The notes under the pieces are model-generated. The model did no database searches. It had not been told where the DNA came from and was given only the letters and a program-made list of their open reading frames with translations. From Microcebus murinus (taxonomy: Eukaryota > Chordata > Mammalia > Primates > Cheirogaleidae), in NCBI RefSeq assembly GCF_040939455.1, contig NC_134117.1:49073001-49137000 (forward strand): a stretch of 64,000 nucleotides of DNA, given 5' to 3'. The position numbers and the translations under genes were made by a program. Shown here in pieces: positions 44,565-57,679 of this stretch (positions within the stretch are counted from its first letter, which is position 1; every line of letters begins with the position of its first letter).

Positions 44565-47500
44565 AGGTCTAGGATAGTGTTATAGCCCTGATTAGGACAT
44601 CTTCAGTTATATACAACTAATCTTAACGGCATCCATGTTGTCTTTCCTAATTAGATCCAAAGGGCCAAAATGAAAACTCTAAAACTATTTCATATGTAAA
44701 CACTTTTGTCATTAGACCTGGCTTGTTTATTTGGTGATAACATGCAAAATACTAATACTAAACATATCATAATGGTATGGGAAAAGATTCATAAAGAAAG
44801 AAATAGAATTTTCATGTGAATAAATGTTGTTTCTTGGTATGTGATGTACAAATGAAAACAACATTTCAAGTTGTGGAAATTTGCCTAGTTTACTTAAGAA
44901 TTATTAAAATAAAATGCAAGCTATATTCTTTCTAACTGGATGTTCCTTAAACTCTCTGGTAAGTGAAAAAATATTTCTGACTTTCCAAATGGAAAAATAG
45001 ATATTTGATTCCAAAATATATTAGTACAATAGCAAGACCTGTCTTGGCAAAAGATAGTGATTTTGCGATGAGTTCACAATGGTCAATATCACAGGAAAAT
45101 GGTCAATATCACTAGGAAAAGTCTCAGATCTGATTCTACTAATTCTGCCACTACACAAAAATCTGTATCCATGGAAACCACAATCCCTACATGAAAATGT
45201 GCATTTGACACCAAAAGGATAAGAATATTTTGGAGAATAGAAAGACTAAAGGAATAATGCTGCTGGAAATTAAAATTTATAATTTTAACTCAAACTCTGC
45301 AGAATATATTAGTCAATTTATATGTAGGATAGCTGCCTAAGGAGATGAGAGATGGAGAAGATATATTTTTGGTGCATGGAATAAGAGGAAAGGGCAGTAA
45401 CTGGCTGTGATGGGCAATGCTGACCGCACCATTCTGGTAGAAAAATTTTAGTAGTTAGTAAGAGGATACTTAGCCCAGAGGTGGGTGAGATAAGAAAACC
45501 ACCCTGAATGTAAAGGCTTAGGAAGCCGTTGAAGTAATTTTCCTTATTGTCACATATCAGTCTTTTCAGACACTCATTATTGAATTTGAGAAGCATTAAT
45601 TATTGAATTTGAAGACCCAAATTGGGCACTTGTATATTCGTAATTTTAATTATCGTACTACAGTATGACTTGAAAATTGACCTCCTTTGAAGCTAAGTAT
45701 GTCAAGAATACCAGCCTGCAAGAATGGGTCTCTCTGTATAACTCTAGAGGCCTTTATCCCTTGTACAAAAGGAATTTTATGAGGAACATATATGTTACAT
45801 TGGGTAAGAGATGGTCAAAGGCCAGAAGGCATACTTGTGAATGTGAAGACTATATTATATTTTCTAATACATTCATAGTATGTACTCATATCATAAAATG
45901 ATATTAGCACATAAAATAAACAGGAACAAATAACAAATTATAGAAATTCCATGTCTGCATTTTCTTCCTGACTCATTCAATATTTACCCAGACTTTCCCT
46001 TAGAAAGGAATATATTGATCCAATAATTTCCATTTATGATAAGTATTTTAAAAAGGGTTTTATATTTCTCACTTTTCATGTTTGATGAAAACCTTCCAAT
46101 TTTTCTAATTAGAAGAATTTTTAGTGGATCATGATTTCATGAATATTTTCCAAGTCATCATTCTAATTCCAGCTTAAGATTTGGCAGTGATGCTGGTAGC
46201 TAACCAGGGATGGAACTGTCCTTGTAGGTGGTATAAATCATCTCCTCCCTCTCAAGGAATTTTGTTCTCCTACATACATTAACATATGTTGATTTCACTA
46301 AAAGAGAAACGTCAGTTCTGGTTAGCTGGATCAAGCATATGTATTGTCAGAGAAAGCATCAATCTCTGTAATGTGGTTTCAAAAGGTGCATAGATAGATC
46401 ACCAAATTATTATTCTCATTAAGAAATTTCTGGAATTCCCCTATGAAAGAAAGGTCTAAAGATAAATATGTCCACTACAGTTATGCTCATGGTTTAGGTT
46501 TATTTAACTATACTTTATAATAGAAAAATTTGTTAAGATTTTTGCTGCTAGTTTTACTTATGTATAAGCACTTATATTATGAGCAGGTTTGAATCGAATG
46601 AAATCTTGAAATGCTGCCCACTGCAGGAATTCACTCAGGTGGACAGATGTCTTTTTCAGCTCTATGTGTCCTGTTTTTATTGAACCATTGATTACTACAG
46701 CAGATTAACTCCTGGGATGTTTGCCGAGTTAAAATTTTTATTGTTTTGTTTAATTATAGTTGTTTGCTTTGAGCTAAGCTGAAAATCTGCCTACATTAAA
46801 GAGGAGGCCTTGTTCAATCTTATTTTGGGTAAAGAGTTTTTTTAATGAAATGGAGGTTATTTGGTAATTTGTAATTTGGTAATTGTGTAAAGTTATTCCT
46901 GTTCTTTTGGTATCCAACACCACATTCTAAATTCCAACATGTGGAAATATGACATAGAGTAAACTGGATATTAGATTTTCTAAATAAGATTCTTATGATT
47001 CTTGTGCATGTGGTTTTAGGACTGAAGATATATAGCTAGTAGTTTGGTGATTCAATTTTTTTTTTCTCAACTAAATTGTAACTTTACATTTCTACCTGAG
47101 AGAAGGATGTGCCATGAATGTAACTATTTCTACGTCTACACTTAGAGCTTCCTATTTGTCTCGATCGTCTAGCTAGTCCTGAAAAACAGAATCATGTGGA
47201 TTCCCTAATTCCCTTCTTTACTGCCTTCTCTTTTAGGGAGTGGACTTTGTCCAGAATAGCTACTGTGGACCTGTCTATAGTTCAAGACAGGGAGGAGTTT
47301 ATTGCTTTTACCTAATAGGAAATTTTGCACCGAGCCCAGGCAATCCAACATTTTTGGAAGAATTAAATAATTCATTATAATACAAGAAAACTAACATTTC
47401 TCTTGTAATTACTCGTAACTTAGTAAACAGACTCTTCTTTTCCCATATTATTTTGCTCAAGATACTATATATAACATGTTTTCAACCTTTATGCCTTGTT

Positions 47501-47804
47501 ATTGTTACTCAAGCCCATCCTTCTAACATCAACTGGTGGTATATGTATACATTTTATCTCCTCAATCTAGGGGGACATCGTCATTGAAACAAATCTTCAA
47601 ATGGTAATGTTATACAAGTGAGAAGTTACAATTATAGTATTTTTATGATAAAGTAGAATAAGAAATGTAAAAAAAAAATCCTGTGAATGAGAGTCCTATG
47701 AGTGAGAAAAAGTGAAACTGAAGTTTAACTTCTCCAAAGAACTTATGGAAAGTCTCATATAAAAGGGACACTTTGCACGCATGCATTTGTATGTGCGTGT
47801 GTAT
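44562..47804. other. Unassigned AT-rich intergenic DNA
   Basis: No gene or confident repeat. Small duplications at 45078-45118 (20-21 bp units starting AATGGTCAATATCAC) and around 45577-45615 (ATTATTGAATTTGA twice). Confidence 0.45.
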
Positions 47805-47828
47805 GAGAGAGAGAGAGAGAGAGAGAGA
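47805..47828 (+). repeat. (GA)n microsatellite
   Basis: Twelve GA units. Confidence 0.95.
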
Positions 47829-47922
47829 ACAGTGCTCTAGTCTCAGGCTATTATGAAGTCCATTATGAACTCAACTAGGGAATGAGCACAGTGATTGGAG
47901 TTATAAAATGACCCCAGTGACT

Positions 47923-47928
47923 TTTATT
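47923..47928 (-). terminator. Candidate polyadenylation signal AATAAA for CTNNA3
   Basis: Plus-strand TTTATT is AATAAA on the minus strand. It is the first canonical hexamer downstream of the CTNNA3 stop. Use is inferred; AATAAA also occurs by chance in AT-rich DNA. Confidence 0.35.
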
Positions 47929-48465
47929 TAAGAGAATGTTATTAAAATCACTTTAGCCTTATTACTATGAACTCTGTTTCATAGTTCAATGGTACAATTC
48001 ACACAGTTATATTTTACTCAATGCCAAAGGTCTTTCAAACTGGGCTTTTCCATTTAATTACAATTGTAAGCTGATACAAATAGATTTTTAGGGTCATGCC
48101 AACTTTCTTACACTCTGTTATTATAACTCACTTTGGGATACAGTTTTGTGTCTCATTTTCCCAATGACTGATAACTCTTCTTCCATTTATGTATTCTGAT
48201 GGACCCCACACTTAAAAGTATAGAAATTCCCAACACAATGGAACCGTAAAAGGTACAGATGTGGCATCAAAACTCATGGTAACCTTTATAATGTTAATAA
48301 AGCATTTCACTAACTCCTTAAGGTTGTTATCTTCAAAATCCAGCAAGTAGCTTTACTGCTCAAACTTGGTTACTTTAATAATGGATATTAGCCTAATCAG
48401 TTGACTATAAGTACAGAGATCTAGGAAATGTTTTTTTCCTATGGCAGGATTCACATGTTTAGCCT

Positions 48466-48495
48466 AGGTCATATAAAGAAAGGTCATATAAAGAA
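48466..48495 (+). repeat. Perfect 15-bp tandem duplication
   Basis: AGGTCATATAAAGAA occurs twice head to tail, inside the probable CTNNA3 3' UTR. Confidence 0.95.
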
Positions 48496-48892
48496 AGTAT
48501 GAAGATTAAATGGCAAAGTATTAATATTTTATAAAGTCTTTTTTTTCCATTGAAAACCAATTTAAGAGCTCATGTTGATGTTTTCATTCAAAATAAAAAG
48601 AGTGAGTATACTGGAACTATTACAGATAAACAGGACTCACATCTATCTTCATTTGGTAAAGATAAAACAACCGCTATAATGGGAATAGCTGAATGACATC
48701 TGAATGTTTCATTCATTCAACAAGCTAATATTGATTAACTATATGTTATTTATGTTGGTTCAGCCCCCAATATGTTATGTTATTGGTGAGTTAAACTCCA
48801 AAACTTAGTGAAATTACAGGATCAATCAGTGTAAAAGAAGCAGTGTGGTTAGCAGGATTTTATGATATAAGCACGAGAGTAGAATAGTGGTT

Positions 48893-49180
48893 TTAGTAGA
48901 TTTGTCTTCCTCTAAATTCACTCATGACTTGCACTGGATGGATTTTTTTCTTTGCTGAGCCCCGTCTGACAGCTGCACAAGTTTCCTCCGGTTTTTCTCT
49001 TTTAATCAAGGGTTTTTTTGCAGGAGCTTTCATTCTCCACATCACAACTGGGTGCCTGGGCCCAGCAGGACTTTGGATTCGGATGATCTTGGTTGAGGCA
49101 ATGTAAGACATTTTCACTGTTTGCACTACAGCATTCATTAAATTTTTGGCTGCTTGGATCAGGGAGGTGACACTGTCCAA
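48893..49180 (-). CDS. CTNNA3: CTNNA3 (alpha-T-catenin) terminal coding exon
   Basis: This exon encodes the last 95 residues of an alpha-catenin plus a TAA stop. Alpha-catenins link cadherin/beta-catenin complexes to F-actin at cell junctions; the alpha-T form is best known from heart and testis. Seen in sequence: the frame starts LDSVTSLIQAAKNLMNAVVQ, the final helix of the vinculin-like actin-binding domain. A basic C-terminal extension follows, with MWRMKAPAKKPLIKREKPEE, an RRGSAKKK stretch and the ending MSEFRGRQIY. That ending and the IIRIQSPAGP stretch fit alpha-T rather than alpha-E or alpha-N, which end in FKAMDS-type tails. The exon opens in phase 0 directly after a CAG acceptor; the open frame continues 16 codons further upstream but that part is intronic. 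No frameshift or internal stop is seen, so it looks functional. The paralogue choice rests on remembered C-terminal sequences. Confidence 0.93.
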   Translation of the reverse strand: MDSVTSLIQAAKNLMNAVVQTVKMSYIASTKIIRIQSPAGPRHPVVMWRMKAPAKKPLIKREKPEETCAAVRRGSAKKKIHPVQVMSEFRGRQIY

Positions 49181-49230
49181 CTGTAGGGGGAAAGAAAGGA
49201 AAAGGCTGTTATTAAAGAGTGTAATCAAGA
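49181..49230 (-). other. CTNNA3: 3' splice site of the CTNNA3 last intron
   Basis: Read on the minus strand, the bases before the exon form a strong pyrimidine tract (CCTTTTCCTTTCTTTCCCCC) followed by TACAG and then the TTG codon that opens the exon. A plausible branch-point A lies in the TTTAATAAC stretch about 35 bases upstream of the acceptor. This fixes the exon boundary and excludes the longer open frame as coding. Confidence 0.85.
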
Positions 49231-49796
49231 ATTCAAAGGGATTTAATTTTACAGAAGCTGAAAAGTGTCACTTTGCTTTTACCCCAGAAATCATTGAGTT
49301 AATCTTATTTTACATATCTATGCATAATTATCTTCTTGAATCGCTCCATCTACTTTCAATCATTTATTTATCTGATGCATAAGTAGATCCATTTTCTATC
49401 TTATAAGATGGATATCTTCAAGAGATTAATTTCTTTCTCTTGGTTTTCAGTGAAATCATATAAATTCTTTAGTACCCCAATCCACGTAATATCATAATGT
49501 CAGATGGTTGCTACTTTCATTGTAATGGATCTTCCTATTTCCAGGAGGTAATGCTGAGCCCTTTCTGTAAGACAGGACTATCTGCAATAAAATCCATAAA
49601 TAGGTTTATAAAAACAACTGTATGGATATGTATATATACAATGTATAGTCTAAGATAAATATCATACACATATGTGGGTATAGACATGCATGAATACCAT
49701 TCTCTTTGATGAATATTTTCCAAATAACTGCACCTAAAACGTTCTCTTTTTTAACACATAACTTTTATTCTATCACGCAACATGTCAAAATAGAAA
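49231..49796. other. Unassigned intronic DNA
   Basis: No exon or confident repeat. Confidence 0.4.
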
Positions 49797-49990
49797 GAAC
49801 TAAGGCTTTACAGTCAAATAAAGTTGAGTTTAAATTCCAGATCAGCCATTTTCTAACTTATGAAAATTATTTTAACATTTTGATCCTAATTTCTTCAGTT
49901 ATTAAAAAGAAAAAATATGTTTATGGAAGGTATACTAATACACGTAAATAAACTAGTAGAGTGACTGCCAAATAGTTAATTTTTATTAAA
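49797..49990 (+). mobile_element. MIR SINE
   Basis: AACTAAGGCTTTACAGTCAA, TTTAAATTCCAGATCAGCCA, CTAATTTCTTCAGTTATTAA and GGAAGGTATACTAATACACG follow MIR in order, strongly diverged. Confidence 0.6.
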
Positions 49991-52900
49991 TACGAAGACC
50001 AACAACATTGCTTAATGATGAAGAAGCACTAATGAAATTACTAAAAGAAACTTTTTCCCACATAATTCTGTTTTTGTTATATTTTTGTTTTGTTCATAAA
50101 AACAAGTCTTAGGAAAAAATGGGGCTGTATTTCTAGAATCTTGCAAAATACCTTAGAGCTAAGCCATGCTGATTCATTTTTATACACCCAATGTCTCCTC
50201 CATTACTTTAGTTTGGCAGATTGTCATCCCCAGCCAACTCATACAGGAAGATGTGCCTCCACTGTCACCCCTCTGTGATGTGTGCTGTCAGGGTTGAGAC
50301 TCAAACACTGGCTCTGTAGTTAGTAAAATCTATCAGCAGCTCCCTGGCCTGAGTACTCTACCTTTGCTGTTTGAGGAGTCTCTTCTCACATACAGAATAA
50401 ATGAGAGAAGGAAAGCAGTATGCTCAAGTTAGGTGCCTGCGGCTCTGGTGTAGCTGGCTGCTTCCTGGGAAGAAAATTTAATTAGCCCCATTATATGCCA
50501 AGCCTGAAATCCTTCAAAAGGTAACACCAAGAAATATGTAATTTGAAAGGCAGTAATACTTGGCAACTACACTTCTTTAAGTATTTTTTACTTTTTGAAG
50601 CTAGAAATGTAAAAATCTGTGCATGTGGCAGGAATGACAAATGTTTTACAAACATGAAAAAGGACTTCACGAAGCACTCACATGTATTTTGGAGGGTGCT
50701 TACAGCTTCTGAATCTGTATACGACATTAAAAAAATACTAGACTTTGAATAGAATAACATGCTTTGTTATTAAATTACTCTACAGACAGATTTTAAGCTA
50801 AAATCTGTCCTTTAATGATTGACAATTTTCATTAAAAACCTCCTGGAGTTCAATTAGACTCTGAAGGTGGTTTCCAATCTCGCCATAGAAAGAAGCAAAT
50901 TTTTTCAAATGATGAAATGATAGGAATAGTATTAAGAACCCTTGTTAATCCCATCCCTCAAACATGAAAATATTGACTATATCCCAAAGGCTCTGTACGA
51001 TCATAAGGTCTTTCACATAAGCAGGTGCTAGGGACCACCTGTCATTCAAGATTTCACCAGTGGCTTTGGCCTTCCTACCATAAAACTTACATTCCATTCC
51101 CTTCCTTTCCTTTTGACTCTTCAATCTTGTCCTATACAGATTGTTATTTATTTCATCTCCTTTTAATTTTTTCATGTAAGTGGTATCTGTCAACCAGCAA
51201 TCTAAAGAGGGTGTGTCTAAGTTCAATCCATGACTCAAAATATAGAAACTGGTTTATCTTCTTTCCTCACCAAATCAACAAATCCCCACCTGTGCTATGG
51301 TGATCTCTTATTCTGGTCTCTGACAAATCCTTTGATTTTTAAAATCCTAAATGGTTATAGTAAGATCTTCTTTGCTTAACTTAGAAAAAAACATAGAACA
51401 AATTAGCCCTGTAGAAGAACATGAGGACTAGTTTTGTAGACAGATTACGACAATTGCTGAATGAATACTGTTTATTTCATGAGGACAGGTTGTAAGACAC
51501 TCTGTGATATATAAGAACTATATGCCTTAAGATATGTAACTCTTAACTATCAGCCAAATCACAGGCTATCCAAGCAGTGGGCAAAAGCAAGCCTAGCTAA
51601 TGGTAGGAAATTTTGTTCATGGTCCAAGCAGTGTCTCAGGCCTACTCATAGAGTAACTGCACAATTTAATGTCTGAAAAAAAAAATCATTATAAATCCTT
51701 TTATCTAGGTCTACTTTCATGAAAAATCCTTTAAGGAAAGAATTCAATAGAATTCTCCATAAAAACAAACGCAAATTTGAATAAGGTAATGCACTACTTT
51801 TGGATCTGTGTTCAACTTATTGAACAAAATGTTTTCAACTTCACAAATGCACCAGTGCAAGACAAAAATGTTAATTTATTCTAAAGGCCTGGTAGAGCAA
51901 ACTAACCAAACTATAATGCTTAGATCCATAAATTCTCTTCCCATTACAAATCACTTTCGCTAACTGAAAATTCTTCCAGGCAAATGTAACTTGAAACACT
52001 CACCATAGAAAAATTCTCTTTTTCCCTATTATCTGGTAACACTCCTCTCTGATCTAGATGAAATATTCTGGATTAAAATACCAACCCAGGAACAATAATG
52101 TCTTCTAAGTCCTTCATACCTTGTGCAATTATATGTAAATATTTGCATGTTCTCATATATAAGTAACTTCCCTCCCATCCTTCCAGAAAGAGAGACAAGA
52201 TTTTAAATATCTTTTCAAAGAGGATTGTTACCTAAAGTGAAAGCCTCTTTCCCCAATGTCTACCATTTACCATTTACCATAGTAAATGACATCCTTCTGA
52301 AGCTGGCAACTTGTACTAACTTATTCTGATAACACTGGTGTAGTTTCAAAATAACTGAGCATGATAGTCTAATAATGTTACAATAACCTGTTCAATATTA
52401 TCTATGTCCAAGAGTAGATTGAAAGGTTCTGCCTCTCTTTTTTTTTTTAGTATCTAAATAAAAGATTATGTTCAACAAATTAACTCTTATGCTAATTATA
52501 GTATGTATTTTGAAAACAATCCAAATAATGCCTATTTAAATACAGCCCTTTTCAATATTAGCATTCTATATGAATCTTGGTTTCTTTTCTTATAGTGCCT
52601 ATTCTGTGCTTTGCAACACGTCCTACATGTTCTCAGTCATACCTTCATGCAGATTTGACCAGTTCTAAAAATGCTTTCTGATAAAGGGCTTGATCCTACT
52701 TAAAAACATGTCAACAGCTCTTTATTACAAAAAGGGAGAAATTTAACAACAATGAAGGAGGGGATTTTCTTTTTCTTCATAAAATGTCAACTTTTTGTCC
52801 ATGTAACTAGTATATGTAAAATATCTGGATCATTTTACAAAAAACAAAGCTAAGTCAGTCCTTGACAACTATGTAAATTTGGAATGTCTGCTAGTAAACT

Positions 52901-53389
52901 ATAGTCAAAATCCTATTGTAATTATTGATAGTTAAGAGGAATATTCAAAAAGATATGCTAGATATTACTTCTTTTGATTTCACAGTTGCTCACTATCTTA
53001 TGTCAAAATATCGGAAGATTTTATACTCATAATGTACTACTCTAACTTCCCATATTTTGGCTGCAAGAGCTTTCCCAGATAAATGCTTTGCATGAGAATT
53101 GTAAGCCTAGATAAACTCTTCTTCTACTGCTGTGGATCTCATCTCATTGCACTTAGTCTCTCACCTGGGGAAAGTATAGATTCCCAACGCCTGTGTGAAC
53201 TGCCATGCAAACTGCTTCTGCTAGGAGTCCTGCCAAGAGAAAAGCCTGATGCTGCCTGGAAAAATGTATTTCCTGTCCAAAACCATTTTGGTAAACTGGT
53301 ACCAAGTATAGCCTACGATCTTATCAGTCTCAATGTTTACCTGAACTTAAAGCCCCCTGGTGAATGCTGTGCCTGCACAAAAGCAATTC
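49991..53389. other. Unassigned AT-rich intronic DNA
   Basis: No exon recognised. 53040-53389 has a GC-richer, LTR-like feel (GATAAACTCTTCTTCTACTG, CGCCTGTGTGAACTGCCATG) but I cannot assign a family. A TACCATT triplet repeat is at 52260-52280. Confidence 0.4.
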
Positions 53390-53775
53390 TACCATGGAAT
53401 ACTACTCAGCCATGAAAAGAATGAAATCATGCCTTTGCAGCAACTTGGATGGAACTGGAGGGCATTATTTTAAGTGAAATAACTCAGAAAACAGAGAATC
53501 AAATACTGCATGTTCTCACTTCTAAGTAGGAGCTAAATAAGAGTAAACATGGACATAGAGATTGGAATCATAGACATTGGAGACTTGGAAGGGCAGGAGG
53601 GCGGGTGGGTGGGAGTGGGGTATAGGATGAGACATTACTTAATTGGTACTAAGTATACTAACAAGGTGGGGGATATACAAAAAGCCCAGACTATATTCAT
53701 GTAGCAAATCTGCACAAGTATCCCATAAGTCTACTTTAAAAAGAGAGAGAGGGAATATTTTCTGAAAAAAAACCC
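53390..53775 (+). mobile_element. 5'-truncated L1 3' end
   Basis: Begins in ORF2's end (CATGGAATACTACTCAGCCA, AAAAGAATGAAATCATGCCT, GCAACTTGGATGGAACTGGA). The 3' UTR follows (CATGTTCTCACTTCTAAGTA, a G-rich GGAGGGCGGGTGGGTGGGAG tract) and an A-rich end. A 7-bp AAAGCAA on both sides may be the target-site remnant. Confidence 0.85.
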
Positions 53776-53869
53776 CAAAACCAAAAAACAGTGAAAGCAA
53801 ATGTGTGGAGTTTGGTTCCAAGTATAATAACAGCTTGTAATAACTGCTGATGTCGATTGTATGCTATTA

Positions 53870-54065
53870 TAGTCAGTTATCATAAATTAATTCACAGAAA
53901 CCCTATGAGGTAAGTAATATTATAATATTCTTTCTTTTTATAGATGAAGAAACAAAGAAACTGGGAGGTTTGGTAACTTGTTCAGGTGATGCAGCTAGAC
54001 CTGGAATTTGAATCAAGTAAGTTTGGGTCTACCTGGTGTTCTTACTCATTACAAAACCTTGCCTC
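53870..54065 (-). mobile_element. MIR SINE, minus strand
   Basis: CACAGAAACCCTATGAGGTA, TTATAGATGAAGAAACAAAG, GGTAACTTGTTCAGGTGATG and GACCTGGAATTTGAATCAAG are reverse MIR. Confidence 0.75.
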
Positions 54066-56958
54066 TCAGTGATATGGTATTTCTAATTTGTGATTATTTT
54101 CAGATATTGAATAGGTGGAGAAATTACACTAACATTAATATAATGTCTAAAATTTTAAAATTAACTGTCCAATAACTCTGCTTGTAAGAAGATTGCTCTT
54201 ATTTTTGTAATGCATATTGCTACCGGAAACAATGAGGGTATTTGTCAAGGCATTTTTGTTAGGATGGTGGTTTGAAAATGTATAAACTATATTAATTTCC
54301 AAGTTGTACTTTTTTGGAATAGCAAATAGAAATGCTCAGTCACTCTTATAGACCCCAGACTATTTAGATTAAGACTATTTTATAAGAAAATATTTTAAAT
54401 TTTAAAATCTGGATCTCAATAAGCAAATCAATAAAGCAAAGAAAAATTATAAACAAATCACATTATTGCCTCTAGGTCATGGAAATGCATAGCATTTATT
54501 TAATTTTTAAAATGTGTCCGTGTAAATTCAACCTTGATTAACCAAACTTTTTTCTGATTCTCAAATAAAATTAAATCAATTTGTTTGCCTTGGTTTTGCA
54601 GCAGAAACTAGGATTTGATCCCCTGACCATAGAGTTTCTTTTTAACTCTTACTTAGTTTTAAAATGTTCAGTTAAACTATTTGGGAATGAGGTTTAGCAT
54701 GGGCAATGTAAAAGGGCATATGTATGTGTGATGCCATATTACTAGTGACAGCATAAAATAACTATTTCTAAAAAGGCTTATAAATATTTGTAGTCTTTCT
54801 AACTTATAGGTGTCATTTGTATCTCTAGATTGATCTAATGGGGATAGTTGTACACCACAGGAAAAATAAATCACCAAATTCAATCTTTTCATGATCCACC
54901 CTGAAAGTCTCTTGAGGATCTAATTTTATCTCAATATTCGCTTAATACATTCTTTTGTTTCTGAACAGATTTTTAGAAGAATGGCCTGAATTGAAAGCAT
55001 TCTCCCTTTTCAGATGCGTTCAAAAATGCTAAATAGCCAGGCTGCCTTAATAGGCAAATCAAAAAAGGGGCTTTGTTAAAGCTAGTCAAAGTGGAGTTGC
55101 ATCTCCAAATTGAAATTGTCAAGCTTATAATTAAATTGAGAAGGTGGCTCATTTTTTGAATAGGAAGAGTTATTCCAGTGGACCACTGATAGGATGCACA
55201 TAGTAAATTTCTCCTTTGTCAACTCTTCATTAGAACATGACAACAGAAAAGGACAACTTAAGTTGAGAAAGAGGGAAAATCAATGCATGGCATAACTAAA
55301 AATATTTAACACTATTGAGAGGCCCAGACATGAAATGAAATATATCATTTATTCAGTTATAGTCTTGTACTATCAAAATAATTTTCAAAGCTATTTTTTT
55401 TCTAAAGCAGATATTTTAGGTCAAAAACATTTTGAATCACCTTACAAGGAATAATCACAAACATAATGCCAATTCAGGTGGCTACTCAGAATGCTTCTTA
55501 ATTTTACTTGAAATGGCCTGTTTTAAGAATATACTCATTGGTAATATTAATGATTAACTATTTTTCAGCCATGTTGACTTAAAGGAAATGCTTAGCTCGA
55601 AACCAATTTTCCATAATAACTATAGTTCTAGTTAAATAGATTCAGAAAAAAATTAGCATATTTTTTCCCAAGTAGAGATGGCAGGAATGGGGTGAGTTTG
55701 CAGTGGTTCTCTCAATATCAATGTTTCAACTTTAGCTTCCTCTTCTCTCCAGTATCAGTCAGGACACTGAGCTCTGCTTCCTCTATAGATATTTATGAGA
55801 TAATATTCAACATGACATTGTCTTTTTTAGCATATGTGTATGCACATGGCTATGATTTATTATAGGGAAGGGACACAATGCACAATCAGCAAAGGGAAAA
55901 GGTGTGTGGAGTAAAGTCCAGAAGGAACCAAATACAAGCATTCAAGAATTCTCTCTTAGTGTAGTCACACAGAACATGCTCAATTCCTACAGCCAAGTTA
56001 TGACAACACATGTGACATGTTGCCTACCAGGGAAGCTCATTATTAATAGAAATTCAGAGACTAGGGTATTTATTGGGGGTCATCATTTACCAAAATTCCA
56101 AACTCTAAAAGGAAAGGAGGTGTTCAACATAAATCACATTATATTAATACAAACAATTTAGGCACTCATTTAGGAAATGATGGGAACCCCCATGAAGCCC
56201 AAGTTCCTACACATGAGCCAAGAGCCAACTTCACAAACACTCCTTTCTAAGGGTAGTAGTCTCAGGCTTGCTAACAAGAGGACATTTTGATTATGCTTCA
56301 AAAACTACAGGCTAAGAGTAAGAAAGCACCAGTTTCTGTCCTCAGTCCTATACTCATGTCTTTCATGACCATACGCAAGGAACGACTGGGCTGTGGGAAG
56401 CAAAAAGGCTAAATGACATTAGTTTTACAACTTATGCAAGACTTCCAGTCCACGGATCTTTTCACCTATGATTTTCAACCTCTTTCAGTTTTAATTATTC
56501 TATTATTTTAACAGTAATATTTAGCAATATTCAATATTTCTTAGCTCCTTATGGCTTGTATCTCTCCTACAGACATCTTGCAGAACAGAATTATCCATTT
56601 CCCTTACAGTGAGCCACTGGTGCCTCTCTATAATTTTTAGAAAATCCCCTCATTGGGCAAATTGATTTATAGATAAGTTGATGGCCACCAACCTAAAGCT
56701 GATAGACAATGCATCTAATTGTGTTTTTAGCCAAATGTTGTGCCAGTTTTATCCAAATACTATTTATTTTAAACCTTCACTCTCATCAAACTTCTGGCCC
56801 TCATATTCTCATTTGCTCTGTGGATTACTTCATTTAAAGCAAATATAAAATAGGCAGGCAAACAAACCACAGTACTGAAATAGAAATAGTAAAAATAAAA
56901 CTGCTCCAATTTCTATTCTTCATTCTTACCCCTTTATATTAAAATGAAAGAGTAATCT
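54066..56958. other. Unassigned AT-rich intronic DNA
   Basis: No exon or confident repeat recognised. Confidence 0.4.
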
Positions 56959-56979
56959 TTTCTCTCTCTCTCTCTCTCT
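56959..56979 (+). repeat. (TC)n microsatellite
   Basis: About ten TC units. Confidence 0.9.
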
Positions 56980-57234
56980 AAAATCAATACTTCTGCTGTA
57001 CTCTTGATTCTTTTCCTCTCTGCCTTCCTGGGGGCTTTGCACAATTAATAATTCCCTTCTCCTAATACTCCCTTATTCTTTTTTACTGGATTTTTCCCTG
57101 TAGTACATAAATGTTCATAAAATTCTATCTTAAAACATAGCCACACTTTTTGAAAAGTAACCTATACTCCCTAAAAATATTTTCCTTCTCACTTCTCAAG
57201 CAATCTGATTCCTACATTCATATAAATGTTTTCC

Positions 57235-57284
<50 letters not shown>

Positions 57285-57679
57285 ATTTGTATGGTGGTGG
57301 TACAAGGTATTTTTGAATTATACTCTAACTCAGAATGCTTTCAATATGCTATCATTTATTTCTTAGTTAACTCGTATTAGATATTTTTTTTTTTAATTTC
57401 CTGGTAAGTAAGGATTTACTAGTTTTCCTTTCAGTATTGATTTCTACCCCAAAATAAATACTATTGCTATTAGAAAACAAACTCAGAATGATTTTAAAAA
57501 ATTAATATTTGTGGATGCTTTCTTATGACCCAACATACAGTTAAATTGGGTATGTTCTAGGTATACTATAAAGGAATGTGAATTCTAAAATTATTACATC
57601 AGTGTTCTATTTACGTCAACTAGTTTCCTTGATTCTCTTCTCAATCAATACTCTCCCCATATGAATTATCAGATAACTG
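56980..57679. other. Unassigned intronic DNA containing a TA microsatellite
   Basis: Apart from the (TA)n at 57238-57281 no feature recognised. Confidence 0.4.
57238..57281 (+). repeat. (TA)n microsatellite
   Basis: Twenty-two uninterrupted TA units. Confidence 0.95.

Larger units (their letters stand above)
47900..48892 (-). other. CTNNA3: Probable CTNNA3 3' UTR
   Basis: The sequence after the TAA stop is AT-rich and has no further long frame. The first canonical AATAAA on the minus strand is the complement of 47923-47928, about 965 bases past the stop. Weaker ATTAAA hexamers lie near 48373 and 48053. The cleavage site is not determined from sequence alone, so the end is approximate. The stretch holds a perfect 15-bp tandem duplication at 48466-48495 and a weak L2-like patch near 48705-48760. 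Confidence 0.45.

Noticed and set aside
49181..49228. N-terminal extension of the CTNNA3 frame
   Set aside because: The 16 codons before LDSV are the polypyrimidine tract and acceptor of the intron, not exon.
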